Part shown: one piece after another, positions 1 through 7,965 of the stretch
How positions within the stretch are numbered: the stretch's first letter is position 1
How the letters are laid out: each line of letters opens with the position of its first letter
Notes under the pieces: model-generated
Databases searched by the model: none
What the model saw: the letters and a program-made list of their open reading frames with translations, nothing else
What the model was told of the DNA's origin: nothing
Position numbers and translations under genes: made by a program
Assembly (NCBI RefSeq): GCF_009917485.1
Contig: NZ_QZDT01000009.1
Span: 62,001-126,000, forward strand
Length of the DNA: 64,000 bases
Direction: 5' to 3'
Source of the DNA: Parablautia muri
GTDB lineage: Bacteria > Bacillota > Clostridia > Lachnospirales > Lachnospiraceae

Positions 1-557
1 TGTAAAATCTTATCCGGCAAAAGCATTTCGTTAGCGCGGTAATATGGTCCTGCCCGAAAGGCCTCCGGTGCCTGTCCTGCCATTAACCTCTCTCTTTCCA
101 GCAGGGACTCTATCTTACCATCTCTCCCATAATAAACCGTGTCCTTTACAGGAATTGTTGTCAACGCCCCATCGTGTTCTTTACAGGTTTTCATACAATC
201 CGAAATAATCCTTGCGGACACCAGCGGTCTTGCCGCATCATGTACAATCACCACATCTTCCTCGCAGCCATATTGTAGTATGTCTTTCAACCCGTTCCAA
301 ATAGACAACTGTCTGTTTTTCCCAGGCATGGAAAAGCCCCGCAGTTTTCCACAGCCTTCCACAGTTGCGCATTCCTGTATAAAAGGGCGCCATTCCTCGT
401 CCGCCACAATCTGGATTCCATCAATTTCTTCATGCTCTCCAAAGGTTTTAAGGCAATATGCAATCACCGGCTTTCCTGCCACTTTTATATACTGTTTGGG
501 AATCTCTCCCCCGAATCTACTGCCGCATCCTCCGGCTAATATCAATGCAATATTCAT
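1..557 (-). CDS. IspD/TarI-like cytidylyltransferase (3' end cut by window edge)
   Basis: Open reading frame running off the left edge; 185 residues are visible. It begins MNIALILAGGCGSRFGGEIP and has the nucleotide-binding LAGGxGSR loop, PKQY, the VIVHDAARPLV motif near residue 104 and a later GQAPEAF, all typical of the IspD/TarI cytidylyltransferase family, which forms CDP-alcohols from CTP and a sugar-alcohol phosphate. The ATG overlaps the stop of the upstream glycosyltransferase gene (ATGA). IspD in isoprenoid synthesis and TarI/CDP-ribitol synthase share these motifs. Location in a LicD/glycosyltransferase cassette beside flagellin makes CDP-alditol synthesis for glycan decoration more likely than isoprenoid synthesis; that choice is inference. 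Confidence 0.85.
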   Translation of the reverse strand, partial: MNIALILAGGCGSRFGGEIPKQYIKVAGKPVIAYCLKTFGEHEEIDGIQIVADEEWRPFIQECATVEGCGKLRGFSMPGKNRQLSIWNGLKDILQYGCEEDVVIVHDAARPLVSARIISDCMKTCKEHDGALTTIPVKDTVYYGRDGKIESLLERERLMAGQAPEAFRAGPYYRANEMLLPDKIL

Positions 558-1738
558 CTAACTTCTCCATGTTTCCAATAACTAAGCATTTCCTCCGCTC
601 TATGTACATAAGTATGCCTGGAGGCAATTTTTTCAAATCCATTCCGGGCAATTTGCTTTCTCTCATCGTCATTTTTTAAATAGTATGCAATTTTAGAAAG
701 CATATCTTCCCTGCTCTCAAAATACACAAAATCTTCATCCGGTGTAAAATAAGAAAGGAAATCTTCCTGATAATTGGTCAGCAAGAATCCTCCTGCCCCC
801 ATAATTTCAAAAGCCCGTAGCGGTATACCTTTTAAAATGCTCCTTAAAGTGATGTTTAAGTTGACAGAAGACATTTTATAAACATACGGCGCCCATGCAT
901 AGGCATCCAGGGAACCATGATTGCTGCATCCCGGAATCTGCACGGTTTGATCAGGCGTATACAAGTCCAGACCATACTTCTCTGCAGCCGCAGCCAGCAG
1001 TTCAAACCTCTCCAATGCCGTAATTTGCCGATTGATCACGTACTGCGCAAACAAATACTCAATACTTTCCACTTCTCCGGCCCTTACCTGCATAGGCAGC
1101 GACTTTTGCATGTCCTTTATAATTTTATCAGGTAATGCCTCCTGTACAAAATTATACCCATACACCAGCTTCTGTGCTCCTATCAATCCCTCCAAATACC
1201 CCCGGGTATAATCGGTTATACCCGTTAATCTTCGATAAAACTGATGTTTTTCCCGGTACAATGCGCCCACAAACGCAACCTCGTGCTGTGGTTTCCATGG
1301 GGTTTTCCCAAATTCTCTGAAATGATTCATTTCCCTTAAGCGATCCGTATTTGCAGCCATAGGCAGATAATGGACCGTAGGAACACCGCCTTTGTGAAAT
1401 TCCTCGTAAACAGCGCTGTCAAAAACAAACACATAATTAGTAGGATAGGCTATGGTATAATGATACATTCTAACATGAGGACTGTCATAGACCCAGGACA
1501 TATACGGTATTCCCAAATTTTTGCATACCATCGCCACAATTGGAAAATAATTAAATGAAAATAAAAGATCAGGATCACTCTCCCTAATCTGCCTCTCCAA
1601 TCCTTCTACAGCACCCTTATCCTCAGGTTCTGCATTGTCTAAAAAAGGACACTCTACCACATCGTGCCCTAATCTTTTAAACGCCTCTGACATATCCTCC
1701 TTGCCAAAGCAATCCCATGTAAGCATGCCTATTTTCAT
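554..1738 (-). CDS. DUF3880/CgeB-type glycosyltransferase
   Basis: 394 residues. The N-terminal half has the pattern of the DUF3880/CgeB glycosyltransferase group (MKIGMLTWDCFG start, DPDLLFSFNYFPI near residue 55, WVYDSPH near residue 85), and the C-terminal half has the GT-B region RAFEIMGAGGFLLTNYQED near residues 310-330. Such enzymes sit in clostridial flagellin glycosylation loci, which fits this position. A start four codons further upstream is possible, but GGAGG lies five bases before the chosen ATG. It overlaps the cytidylyltransferase start by four bases, so the two are translationally coupled. Acceptor and donor sugar cannot be read from the sequence. Confidence 0.8.
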   Translation of the reverse strand: MKIGMLTWDCFGKEDMSEAFKRLGHDVVECPFLDNAEPEDKGAVEGLERQIRESDPDLLFSFNYFPIVAMVCKNLGIPYMSWVYDSPHVRMYHYTIAYPTNYVFVFDSAVYEEFHKGGVPTVHYLPMAANTDRLREMNHFREFGKTPWKPQHEVAFVGALYREKHQFYRRLTGITDYTRGYLEGLIGAQKLVYGYNFVQEALPDKIIKDMQKSLPMQVRAGEVESIEYLFAQYVINRQITALERFELLAAAAEKYGLDLYTPDQTVQIPGCSNHGSLDAYAWAPYVYKMSSVNLNITLRSILKGIPLRAFEIMGAGGFLLTNYQEDFLSYFTPDEDFVYFESREDMLSKIAYYLKNDDERKQIARNGFEKIASRHTYVHRAEEMLSYWKHGEVR

Positions 1739-1806
1739 TTTAACCTCCATGTTGTTGCTTGCATCAACTCAAATTCGGATGAAAAATGCCCGATTTTAAG
1801 ACATTT

Positions 1807-2493
1807 TCAGGCATTTTCTTTAGAATCATCCTCAAATTTTAATTCTCTGATATCCTGTAAGATTTCTCCGTAAGGTTTTTTCTTGCCAAACAATAATGTG
1901 GTGCCAAGCACAAAGCCGTCCATACCTTTTGGAGCAAATTCTATGATTTTCTCTTTGCTGCAGGCTCCATCCCAGTATAACTTAAAATGCATTTTATCCT
2001 TCAGCCGCAATAATTTTTCAATTTTTTCCCCCACATAAGGCATATACATCTGTCCGGCATTTCCTGGATTTACCGTCATTACCAGAACCTTATCCACTAT
2101 ACGCAGCATTTCAATTACGGTTTCCACGCTGGTTCCGGGATTAATCGCGATACCTGGAATCAGATTTGCATTTATTATCTTCTGCAGCGTAGTGGATGGG
2201 TGATATTCGGCCTCCGGATGAATGTATACGGTATCTCCTTTGCGCAGCTTATTTATAAACAAATGAATATTGTTATTTGGATGCTCTATCATCAGATGCA
2301 CGTCCATTGGCTTTGAAGTGGCAGATGCTATATAGGCCATATCGTTTAAGGACATGGCAAAGTTAGGCACATATCGTCCGTCCATAATATCAATATGGAA
2401 AGAATCAATTCCGCCTGAACTCAATTCCAGGACCTCCTTCTCCAAATTTCCGTAATTTACACACATCATAGATGCATTCAGTTCAAAATTCAT
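1807..2493 (-). CDS. Ribulose-phosphate 3-epimerase family protein
   Basis: 228 residues of TIM-barrel epimerase type. It starts MNFELNASMMC like other RPE/allulose-6-phosphate 3-epimerases, followed by FHIDIMDGRYVPNFAM (metal-binding His and Asp), DVHLMIEHP, and MTVNPGNAGQMY near residue 150 (phosphate loop). The last phosphate-binding stretch, usually VDGG, is replaced by YWDGACS near residue 175. An alternative ATG lies 12 bases upstream, but AAGGGAG sits only one base before it; the family start favours the call here. Within the cassette it may supply or interconvert a ketopentose or ketohexose phosphate for the CDP-activated alcohol; this role is inferred from context. Confidence 0.8.
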   Translation of the reverse strand: MNFELNASMMCVNYGNLEKEVLELSSGGIDSFHIDIMDGRYVPNFAMSLNDMAYIASATSKPMDVHLMIEHPNNNIHLFINKLRKGDTVYIHPEAEYHPSTTLQKIINANLIPGIAINPGTSVETVIEMLRIVDKVLVMTVNPGNAGQMYMPYVGEKIEKLLRLKDKMHFKLYWDGACSKEKIIEFAPKGMDGFVLGTTLLFGKKKPYGEILQDIRELKFEDDSKENA

Positions 2494-2505
2494 TTTTATG
2501 ATCAT

Positions 2506-2625
2506 GCTCCCTTCTAGGTGTGCTGGCTCTTGACAACGAAAAGCGTAAACCTTTTGTTGTATAAAGCGTTCCAGCACAAATTTCTTTTTCTTATTTTAGA
2601 TTTATCTTTTAACCAGCAGCAGTAT
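2506..2625. other. Intergenic leader with long imperfect hairpin
   Basis: Between the fourth licD gene and the epimerase. GTGCTGG at 2519-2525 pairs with CCAGCAC at 2571-2577, and inside it ACAACGAAAAG pairs with CTTTTGTTGT. The outer right arm resembles the CAGCACAAATTT core of the repeat found before the first licD gene. It may be a degraded copy of that repeat or a processing or attenuation structure. Confidence 0.35.
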
Positions 2626-3651
2626 TTAAGTATCATTTTTTACATTTTCAGTTTCTGCCACTTTCCTTCTAAGCTCCTCAAGCTGTCTTTTATAACAAGG
2701 ATAATCATGCATTCCTTCACTGCGCACAGGTTTCCTGTAATCTCCATATATAGCCTTTAATACTTCATTATAATTCCCGGGAACCGGAACGTCAAATCCC
2801 TCAAAGGGAAGATATTCTGTTTTCTCAAACCAAGCTGCTTCGTATAGTTTTCCAAATTTTAGATAATCCAAATACATCGCAATCTGGTGACTGCCACCCA
2901 TATTCTCTATTCTCTCTATTCCGTGATTGTCTGTTACTTGACCATACGAAAGTTTCTCGGCGGCCCGCCACAATTCTTCAAGCAGTGCTGTTCTATGCTT
3001 TTTATGCAGCAGATTCCGCCCAATCATAATCCCATATTGCTCCTTTAATATTTCAAGCAGTTTACCAATTTGCGACATTGCCTTTTCTATATCTGCCTGT
3101 CCATTCTCCTGATACACCGCACCGGCCGTTTTTGCCTGGAATTCCAGCTGTTGCAGCATAAGTGCGCTTGCAAAAACGCTTCTCTGCATATCAGCCATTT
3201 TTTTATTGTCAGGAATCATATCCAATGGGAAGATATCAATTCCCACATAAAAAGGACAGCCGTGAAATTTGAGCAAATGCTCCGGTTCGATGCTGATAGA
3301 ATCGCTGTTGTTAACATACACCTGGTATTCCGGATATCCTTCCCTTGCATAAGGCGCCCTGACCACATATCCTTCCGGCAATTCTTTCGGCAGCAGCTCC
3401 AAAATTTTCCGGTAATCCTCACGCTTCATCCAGATATCTATGTCATCATCCCAGGGAATAAATCCCTGATGCCGCACGACTCCCAGCAGTGTGCCATACG
3501 CAACAAACCATTCAAGTCCATGTCTGGCGCAAATAACCGCTATTTCATTCAGTACCTCTAATTCCGCGGCCCACACTGTCTTCATGGTGGCATCTACCAA
3601 AAAACCTTCTCTTACTTCATCCTGAAAATAATCTACCGGAAATTGTAGCAT
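2626..3651 (-). CDS. licD: LicD family phosphotransferase (fourth in tandem)
   Basis: 341 residues, LicD/FKTN nucleotidyltransferase-fold family. The signature is clear near residues 52-80: YGTLLGVVRHQG, then IPWDDDIDIWMKREDY with the acidic metal-binding DDDID. A second family block, CPFYVGIDIFPLD, lies near residue 131, and the C-terminal YGDY motif is present. LicD proteins move phosphocholine or another phospho-alcohol from a CDP donor to a glycan. Start and preceding stop share one base (TAATG), so it is coupled to the third copy. It has a longer C-terminal tail than its neighbours. Substrate unknown; CDP-alditol made by the nearby cytidylyltransferase is the leading idea. Confidence 0.9.
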   Translation of the reverse strand: MLQFPVDYFQDEVREGFLVDATMKTVWAAELEVLNEIAVICARHGLEWFVAYGTLLGVVRHQGFIPWDDDIDIWMKREDYRKILELLPKELPEGYVVRAPYAREGYPEYQVYVNNSDSISIEPEHLLKFHGCPFYVGIDIFPLDMIPDNKKMADMQRSVFASALMLQQLEFQAKTAGAVYQENGQADIEKAMSQIGKLLEILKEQYGIMIGRNLLHKKHRTALLEELWRAAEKLSYGQVTDNHGIERIENMGGSHQIAMYLDYLKFGKLYEAAWFEKTEYLPFEGFDVPVPGNYNEVLKAIYGDYRKPVRSEGMHDYPCYKRQLEELRRKVAETENVKNDT

Positions 3652-4607
3652 TAACCTTCCCTCTTTCTTGCTGCTTCTACCTCTGCCACATGTTTTCGCA
3701 ACTGTTCCAACTGTTTATTATAAAATGGATAATCGTGCAGCGTAGTATTTCTGACACATACCGAATAATCACCGTAAATGACACGCAGTATCTTATCATA
3801 TTCCCCTGGTACGGGCACCATAAATCCCTCAAAGGGCATCCATTCCATACGCTCAAACCATTCCGCCTCATAGCATTTTCCAAACTTCAGATAATCCAAA
3901 TACATGGATAGCTTGTTTGTCTTTTTCCCACTGCCCCACATAACAATTTCATTGGCTAATCCCCAAAGCCCTGCAGTCAGCTCATTCCGTGCATCATCAG
4001 AAAGAACTGCACACATACCGCTCCTGTCAATCGTCACGTTGCACTGTTTTTCCAGAATATTCAGCATCTCATGCAATTTCTCATTGTGCTCGCCATTTTT
4101 TACCATTAAAGCCGCCTGTCTTGCCACTTGAAATAAATGAATCCGCAAGGAATCCTCCTCGCCTTCTTCCAAAAAATCCAATGGGAATACATCAATTCCT
4201 ACCATAAACGGACAACCGTGAAATTGTTTCAAATGCTCCGGTTCAATGCTGATAGAATCACTGTTGACAACACTGGAATGATATTCAGGATACCAGCTTT
4301 CCAGAAGCGGACTTCTTACCATATACCCCTTTGGAAGTTCTTCCGGAAGATACGTGAGAAGCTGCATATAGTCCTCCCGTTTGAGCCAGATATCCATGTC
4401 ATCATCCCACGGAATAAACCCTTGGTGCCTGATTACGCCAAGCAGAGAGCCAAAGGCCATATACCAGGTCAGCCCATGCCTCTCACACACTTTTGCAATT
4501 TCACTTAAAACTTCCAGTTCCGCCGCCCACACCGTCTTCATGGTGGTATCTACCTGAAAGCCTTCTCTTAATTCCGCCTGAAAAAAATTTTCTTCAAAGC
4601 TTAGCAT
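3651..4607 (-). CDS. licD: LicD family phosphotransferase (third in tandem)
   Basis: 318 residues. LicD hallmarks: FGSLLGVIRHQGF and IPWDDDMDIWLKREDY near residues 52-80, then CPFMVGIDVFPLDF near residue 130 and YGDYSV near the end. The N-terminus (LSFEENFFQAELREGFQVDT, TTMKTVWAAELEVL) closely matches the other three copies, so the four arose by duplication. It lies 25 bases after the second copy with only a weak ribosome site, and its stop overlaps the start of the fourth copy. Soluble, with no signal peptide or membrane segment, so it probably acts in the cytoplasm on an intracellular acceptor such as flagellin glycan. Confidence 0.9.
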   Translation of the reverse strand: MLSFEENFFQAELREGFQVDTTMKTVWAAELEVLSEIAKVCERHGLTWYMAFGSLLGVIRHQGFIPWDDDMDIWLKREDYMQLLTYLPEELPKGYMVRSPLLESWYPEYHSSVVNSDSISIEPEHLKQFHGCPFMVGIDVFPLDFLEEGEEDSLRIHLFQVARQAALMVKNGEHNEKLHEMLNILEKQCNVTIDRSGMCAVLSDDARNELTAGLWGLANEIVMWGSGKKTNKLSMYLDYLKFGKCYEAEWFERMEWMPFEGFMVPVPGEYDKILRVIYGDYSVCVRNTTLHDYPFYNKQLEQLRKHVAEVEAARKREG

Positions 4608-4632
4608 TTTTCTACCATTTTTCTAAAATTTT

Positions 4633-5586
4633 TCATACAATATTTTCCTCTAATTTGCGAATCATCTCACGCATCTGCTCTAACTGTTTCTGATACATAG
4701 GATATCCATGCATGGTTGTATTTCTAATCATCTGATGATAATCGCCATAAATTGTTTTTAAAACGGAATCATATTCTGCAGGCACCGGCACTCCAAATCC
4801 CTCAAAAGCCGCATATTGCACATTTTCAAACCATTCTCTTTGATAAATCTTATGATTCCAGTTGATATAATCCATATACATCACAAGAACATCACTTGCT
4901 TTCTGCCCGAACCGCATAACCACTTGATTCCCCAGCCAATATAGCTTTGAAACAAGCGCATCTTTTTTTTCCGGTTTGAGAAGGTCGGATTCAAATGATA
5001 TAGCGCACTCATTTTCCAGCATTGCAAGCGCTTTTTTTAATCTGACAAAATTTTCAGGTGTTCTTTCTTCTTTATTTACCATAGTGGCAGTGGTGCTTAT
5101 TACATCAAACAATTCCCGTTCTTTCTCCTGCTCTTTTTTATCCTCAGGAAGATAATCCAGCGGAAAAATATCCACCCCCACTACAAAGGGACAACCATGA
5201 AAATTCTGTAACCTTTTTGGTTCTATACTGACTGAACGGGCATTTAACACACAGGAATGAAATTGAAGGTATCCCAGCTCAGTCAGTGGGCTGTGAACAA
5301 GATAGCCCTCAGGCAGCTCTTTCGGCGCCACCTCCAGGAACCGCATATAGTCATCCCGTTTCATCCAGATATCCATATCGTCATCCCAAGGGACAAAGCC
5401 CTCGTGACGGATTGCCCCAAGCAGTGTTCCGTAAGCTGCATACCATTGCAAACCGTGGCGCTCACACACCTCCGCAATCTCCCGAAGAACTTCCAGTTCC
5501 GCTGCCCATACTGTTTTCATGGTAGCATCCACCAGAAATCCTTCTATTTCCTGTGATTCAAAAAATTCCTTTGGAAAATCTAACAT
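4633..5586 (-). CDS. licD: LicD family phosphotransferase (second in tandem)
   Basis: 317 residues. YGTLLGAIRHEGF and VPWDDDMDIWMKRDDY carry the DDDxD metal site; CPFVVGVDIFPLDYL follows near residue 130. The ATG overlaps the stop of the first copy (TGATG), and AAAGGAG lies five bases before it, so the GTG one codon upstream was not used. The middle part (residues 150-220) is the least conserved between copies and may hold acceptor specificity. A run of eight A residues lies in its coding strand near 4963-4970; such runs are common at this base composition, so no switching is claimed. Confidence 0.9.
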   Translation of the reverse strand: MLDFPKEFFESQEIEGFLVDATMKTVWAAELEVLREIAEVCERHGLQWYAAYGTLLGAIRHEGFVPWDDDMDIWMKRDDYMRFLEVAPKELPEGYLVHSPLTELGYLQFHSCVLNARSVSIEPKRLQNFHGCPFVVGVDIFPLDYLPEDKKEQEKERELFDVISTTATMVNKEERTPENFVRLKKALAMLENECAISFESDLLKPEKKDALVSKLYWLGNQVVMRFGQKASDVLVMYMDYINWNHKIYQREWFENVQYAAFEGFGVPVPAEYDSVLKTIYGDYHQMIRNTTMHGYPMYQKQLEQMREMIRKLEENIV

Positions 5587-6590
5587 CACTGCTCCTTTAG
5601 TTCTTCCATGCGTTTTCTTTTGGCCTCTGCAATCAACTCCTCAAGCCTTGCATATTTTTCTTCTAAATCCCCTATAACATCCCGCATATGCTTAAGCTGC
5701 TTATTGTAGAGAGGATATTCATGCATTGCTCCGGAATTTATGCGTATACTGTAATCCCCATAAATCCGTTTTAAAATCTCATCGTAACCTGCCGGTACAG
5801 GTATCAGAAAACCTTCAAAGGGCTGTTGTATCACTTCATCAAACCACTCTTTTTTATATATTTTGTGAGGCCAGTTGGCATAATCCATATACATCACAAG
5901 ATGATCGCCGTCTTCCTCGTGAAAGCTTTGGCATAGCTGGTTCGCCACTTTATAAATGGCCGAAGCCAGCTCCAATCCCTTCTTGTTTTCCCTGTCAAGA
6001 TCTACCCCACATACCTCCTCTATGGTATCCAAAGCTTCCTGAAGATCTGCTTCTTCTTCCTCATCTCTTTCTTCCTGCTTTAACAGTGATGCTGTTAAAC
6101 CAAGAACGAAAAAAATAGCCTTCTGTCCTTCTCTGTCTTCCTCATTATCCGGCAGATAGTCCAGTGGAAAAATATCCACTCCTACCAGGAATGGGCAGCC
6201 ATGGAAATTCCGAAGCCGTTCTTCATTCACACTAATAGAATTTGAGTTGAAAACACAGGAGTGAAATTCCTTATACCCTCTATCGGTTAATGGACTCTCC
6301 ACAATATAACCGGCAGGAAGTTCTTTCGGCGCTATCTCCATAAATTTATTATAATCTTCCCGTTTCATCCAAATATCAACATCATCGTCCCATGGAACAT
6401 AGCCTTCATGGCGAATAGCCCCCAGTAATGTTCCATACGCCGCATACCACTGTAGGCCATGACGCTCACATATCTCTGCAATTTCACGCAGTACCTCCAT
6501 CTCAGCCGCCCAAAATGTTTTCATGGTAGTGTCAATCGTAAATCCTTCTCTCGTCTCCTCTAAAAAAAATTCCTGTGGAAAATCTAACAT
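5586..6590 (-). CDS. licD: LicD family phosphotransferase (first in tandem)
   Basis: 334 residues. Family blocks: YGTLLGAIRHEGY then PWDDDVD at residues 66-72, CPFLVGVDIFPLDYL near 130, YGDYS near the C-terminus, followed by a charged, probably helical tail ending KRKRMEELKEQ. The frame is open 16 codons further upstream, but GGAGGG lies six bases before the ATG used here. It is the first gene after the flagellin terminator and starts the glycan cassette, whose members overlap or nearly touch. Expected reaction: transfer of a phospho-alcohol from a CDP carrier to a sugar hydroxyl. Confidence 0.9.
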   Translation of the reverse strand: MLDFPQEFFLEETREGFTIDTTMKTFWAAEMEVLREIAEICERHGLQWYAAYGTLLGAIRHEGYVPWDDDVDIWMKREDYNKFMEIAPKELPAGYIVESPLTDRGYKEFHSCVFNSNSISVNEERLRNFHGCPFLVGVDIFPLDYLPDNEEDREGQKAIFFVLGLTASLLKQEERDEEEEADLQEALDTIEEVCGVDLDRENKKGLELASAIYKVANQLCQSFHEEDGDHLVMYMDYANWPHKIYKKEWFDEVIQQPFEGFLIPVPAGYDEILKRIYGDYSIRINSGAMHEYPLYNKQLKHMRDVIGDLEEKYARLEELIAEAKRKRMEELKEQ

Positions 6591-6600
6591 AATAACCCTC

Positions 6601-6672
6601 CATGCTGCCAACGCCTGCAAATTTGGGCGCCAGCACAAATTTGTCTGTGAAAAATTTATTTTTCACAGTATC
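6601..6672. repeat. Dispersed leader repeat, family B, copy 1
   Basis: Core CAAATTTGGGCGCCAGCA then CAAATTTG, followed by an almost perfect palindrome, CTGTGAAAAA...TTTTTCACAG. The same core, with its own downstream hairpin, recurs at 28989-29053 and 44111-44182. In all three places it is the leader of a minus-strand gene and one end falls at or just before the ribosome site. Confidence 0.65.
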
Positions 6673-6677
6673 TCCTT

Positions 6678-6710
6678 AAAAAATTAGGAGCTGACTTTCG
6701 TCAGCTCCTA
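6678..6710 (-). terminator. Rho-independent terminator of flagellin gene
   Basis: Perfect stem TAGGAGCTGAC/GTCAGCTCCTA with a four-base loop, followed on the minus strand by a T-rich tail. It lies 27 bases after the flagellin stop and separates flagellin from the licD cassette. Confidence 0.9.
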
Positions 6711-6736
6711 TGGTAGTTTTAATTAATTTGCAATGA

Positions 6737-7549
6737 TTAACCCAGAAGAGACAATACACCCTGATTGGTCTGGTTAGCCTGTGCCAACATTGCCTGACCT
6801 GCCTGAGCAAGGATCTGGTTGTTGGAGTACTTAACCATTTCTGTAGCCATATCTGTATCACGGATAGAGGACTCAGCGCTTGTGGTATTCTCAACAACGT
6901 TATCCAAGTTGTTAATTGTGTGCTCAAGTCTGTTCTGAACAGCACCCAATTTAGCTCTCTGCTTATTCAGGTTCTTAATAGCTTTCTTTACGCTCTTATT
7001 CAGTGCGCCAGATGCACTCTGAGTTTTAGCGTTACCGCTAAGGCTAAGAGACTTACAGCTCATTGCTGTGATGCTCAGTGTGATAAACTGTGATGCTTCA
7101 GCACCTACCTGAAGTTTGATACCCTTAGAGCAGCTACCATTCAAGAGATTTCTCTCATTAAATGTTGTGGTAGAAGCTACACGGTTAATTTCACTCATGA
7201 GCTGCTGTACTTCCAGATCAATGTAGGAACGGTCTTCTGACTGAAGAGTACCGTTAGCACCCTTAACTGCCAACTCATTCAGACGCTGTAACATATCATG
7301 TACTTCGTTCAAAGCACCTTCTGCTGTCTGCACCATGGAGATACCATCCTGTGCATTCAAAGAAGCCTGTGTAAGACCTCTTACCTGACGTCTCATCTTC
7401 TCGGACATTGCCAAACCAGCTGCATCATCTGCTGCACGGTTTACTTTGTAACCAGAAGATAACTTCTCTGTTGACTTAGCCTGTGTCTTAGTTGTCAGTC
7501 CTAACATTCTGTTAGAATTCATTGCTGTAAGATTGTGTTGTACTACCAT
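6737..7549 (-). CDS. hag: Flagellin
   Basis: 270 residues, the filament subunit. The conserved N-terminal D0/D1 segment (MVVQHNLTAMNSNRMLG to NERNLLNG, about residues 1-140) and C-terminal D1/D0 segment (LGAVQNRLEHTINNLDNV to NQGVLSLLG) are joined by a very short centre, so the outer D2/D3 domains are absent. The centre is Ser/Thr-rich and could carry glycan. Two cysteines (in NGSCSKG and AMSCKS) are unusual for a flagellin. AAGGAGG lies eight bases before this ATG, ruling out the longer upstream frame. Two SigD-type promoters and a CsrA-like hairpin precede it, and a terminator follows. Export chaperone FliS and cap FliD are encoded just upstream. Confidence 0.95.
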   Translation of the reverse strand: MVVQHNLTAMNSNRMLGLTTKTQAKSTEKLSSGYKVNRAADDAAGLAMSEKMRRQVRGLTQASLNAQDGISMVQTAEGALNEVHDMLQRLNELAVKGANGTLQSEDRSYIDLEVQQLMSEINRVASTTTFNERNLLNGSCSKGIKLQVGAEASQFITLSITAMSCKSLSLSGNAKTQSASGALNKSVKKAIKNLNKQRAKLGAVQNRLEHTINNLDNVVENTTSAESSIRDTDMATEMVKYSNNQILAQAGQAMLAQANQTNQGVLSLLG

Positions 7550-7573
7550 AATATATTCCTCCTTGAATTTAAC

Positions 7574-7589
7574 GCCGCTTCCATGCGGC
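7574..7589 (-). promoter_or_regulatory. Candidate CsrA-binding hairpin in flagellin leader
   Basis: On the minus strand GCCGC-ATGGAA-GCGGC forms a five-pair stem with GGA in a six-base loop, the usual CsrA target shape. A second GGA is the flagellin ribosome site CAAGGAGGAAT about 12 bases downstream. The two-site arrangement matches what is known for hag regulation by CsrA/FliW in Bacillus, and csrA and fliW are encoded 3.5 kb away. Binding itself is inferred. Confidence 0.6.
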
Positions 7590-7717
7590 CAATTTGTTTT
7601 GTGTAATGATTCCTGCAAGTCGTACGTGCTTCCAAGATTCATTACTGATGTAAAACTGGAAACTCTTTGTCTCCCGAAGCTCTATACTTCATATATCACT
7701 TCGTTTTACTCGTATTA

Positions 7718-7744
7718 TATATCGGATACTTTTTCAGATACTTA
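7718..7744 (-). promoter_or_regulatory. SigD-type promoter, proximal, flagellin
   Basis: Minus strand TAAG, 15-base spacer, CCGATATA. Fits the SigD/sigma-28 consensus TAAA-N15-CCGATAT. It would give a leader of roughly 160 bases that contains the CsrA-like hairpin. Confidence 0.75.
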
Positions 7745-7867
7745 ATACCTTTTTTCATTTTTTTATAAAAGAAACAAATTATTTCCGAAAACGCTGTGTA
7801 ATGCACTATTTCTAAATATCTTGCTATTCATAGTTAATTCATACACATCGTTTCATTACTGTATTTT

Positions 7868-7894
7868 ATATCGGGCGAAAATTGAAATACTTTA
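7868..7894 (-). promoter_or_regulatory. SigD-type promoter, distal, flagellin
   Basis: Minus strand TAAA, 15-base spacer, CCCGATAT, a better -35 match than the proximal site 150 bases downstream. The 416 bases between the flagellin start and the FliT-like gene hold only these two promoters, the leader and a terminator; no further gene was seen. Confidence 0.75.
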
Positions 7895-7920
7895 TATCCG
7901 AATAAAATTTTTTATAAAAA

Positions 7921-7959
7921 AATTTAAAAGCTGGTTCGGACTTCAAAGTCCAAACCAGC
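7921..7959 (-). terminator. Terminator after FliT-like gene
   Basis: Stem GCTGGTTTGGACT/AGTCCGAACCAGC with a short loop on the minus strand, followed by TTTTAAATTTTTTT. It closes the flaG-fliD-fliS operon. Confidence 0.85.
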
Positions 7960-7965
7960 CATTTT

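Noticed and set aside
1-557. Isoprenoid pathway ispD
   Set aside because: Motifs fit equally well, but the gene is embedded in a glycan cassette; kept as IspD/TarI-like without a gene symbol.
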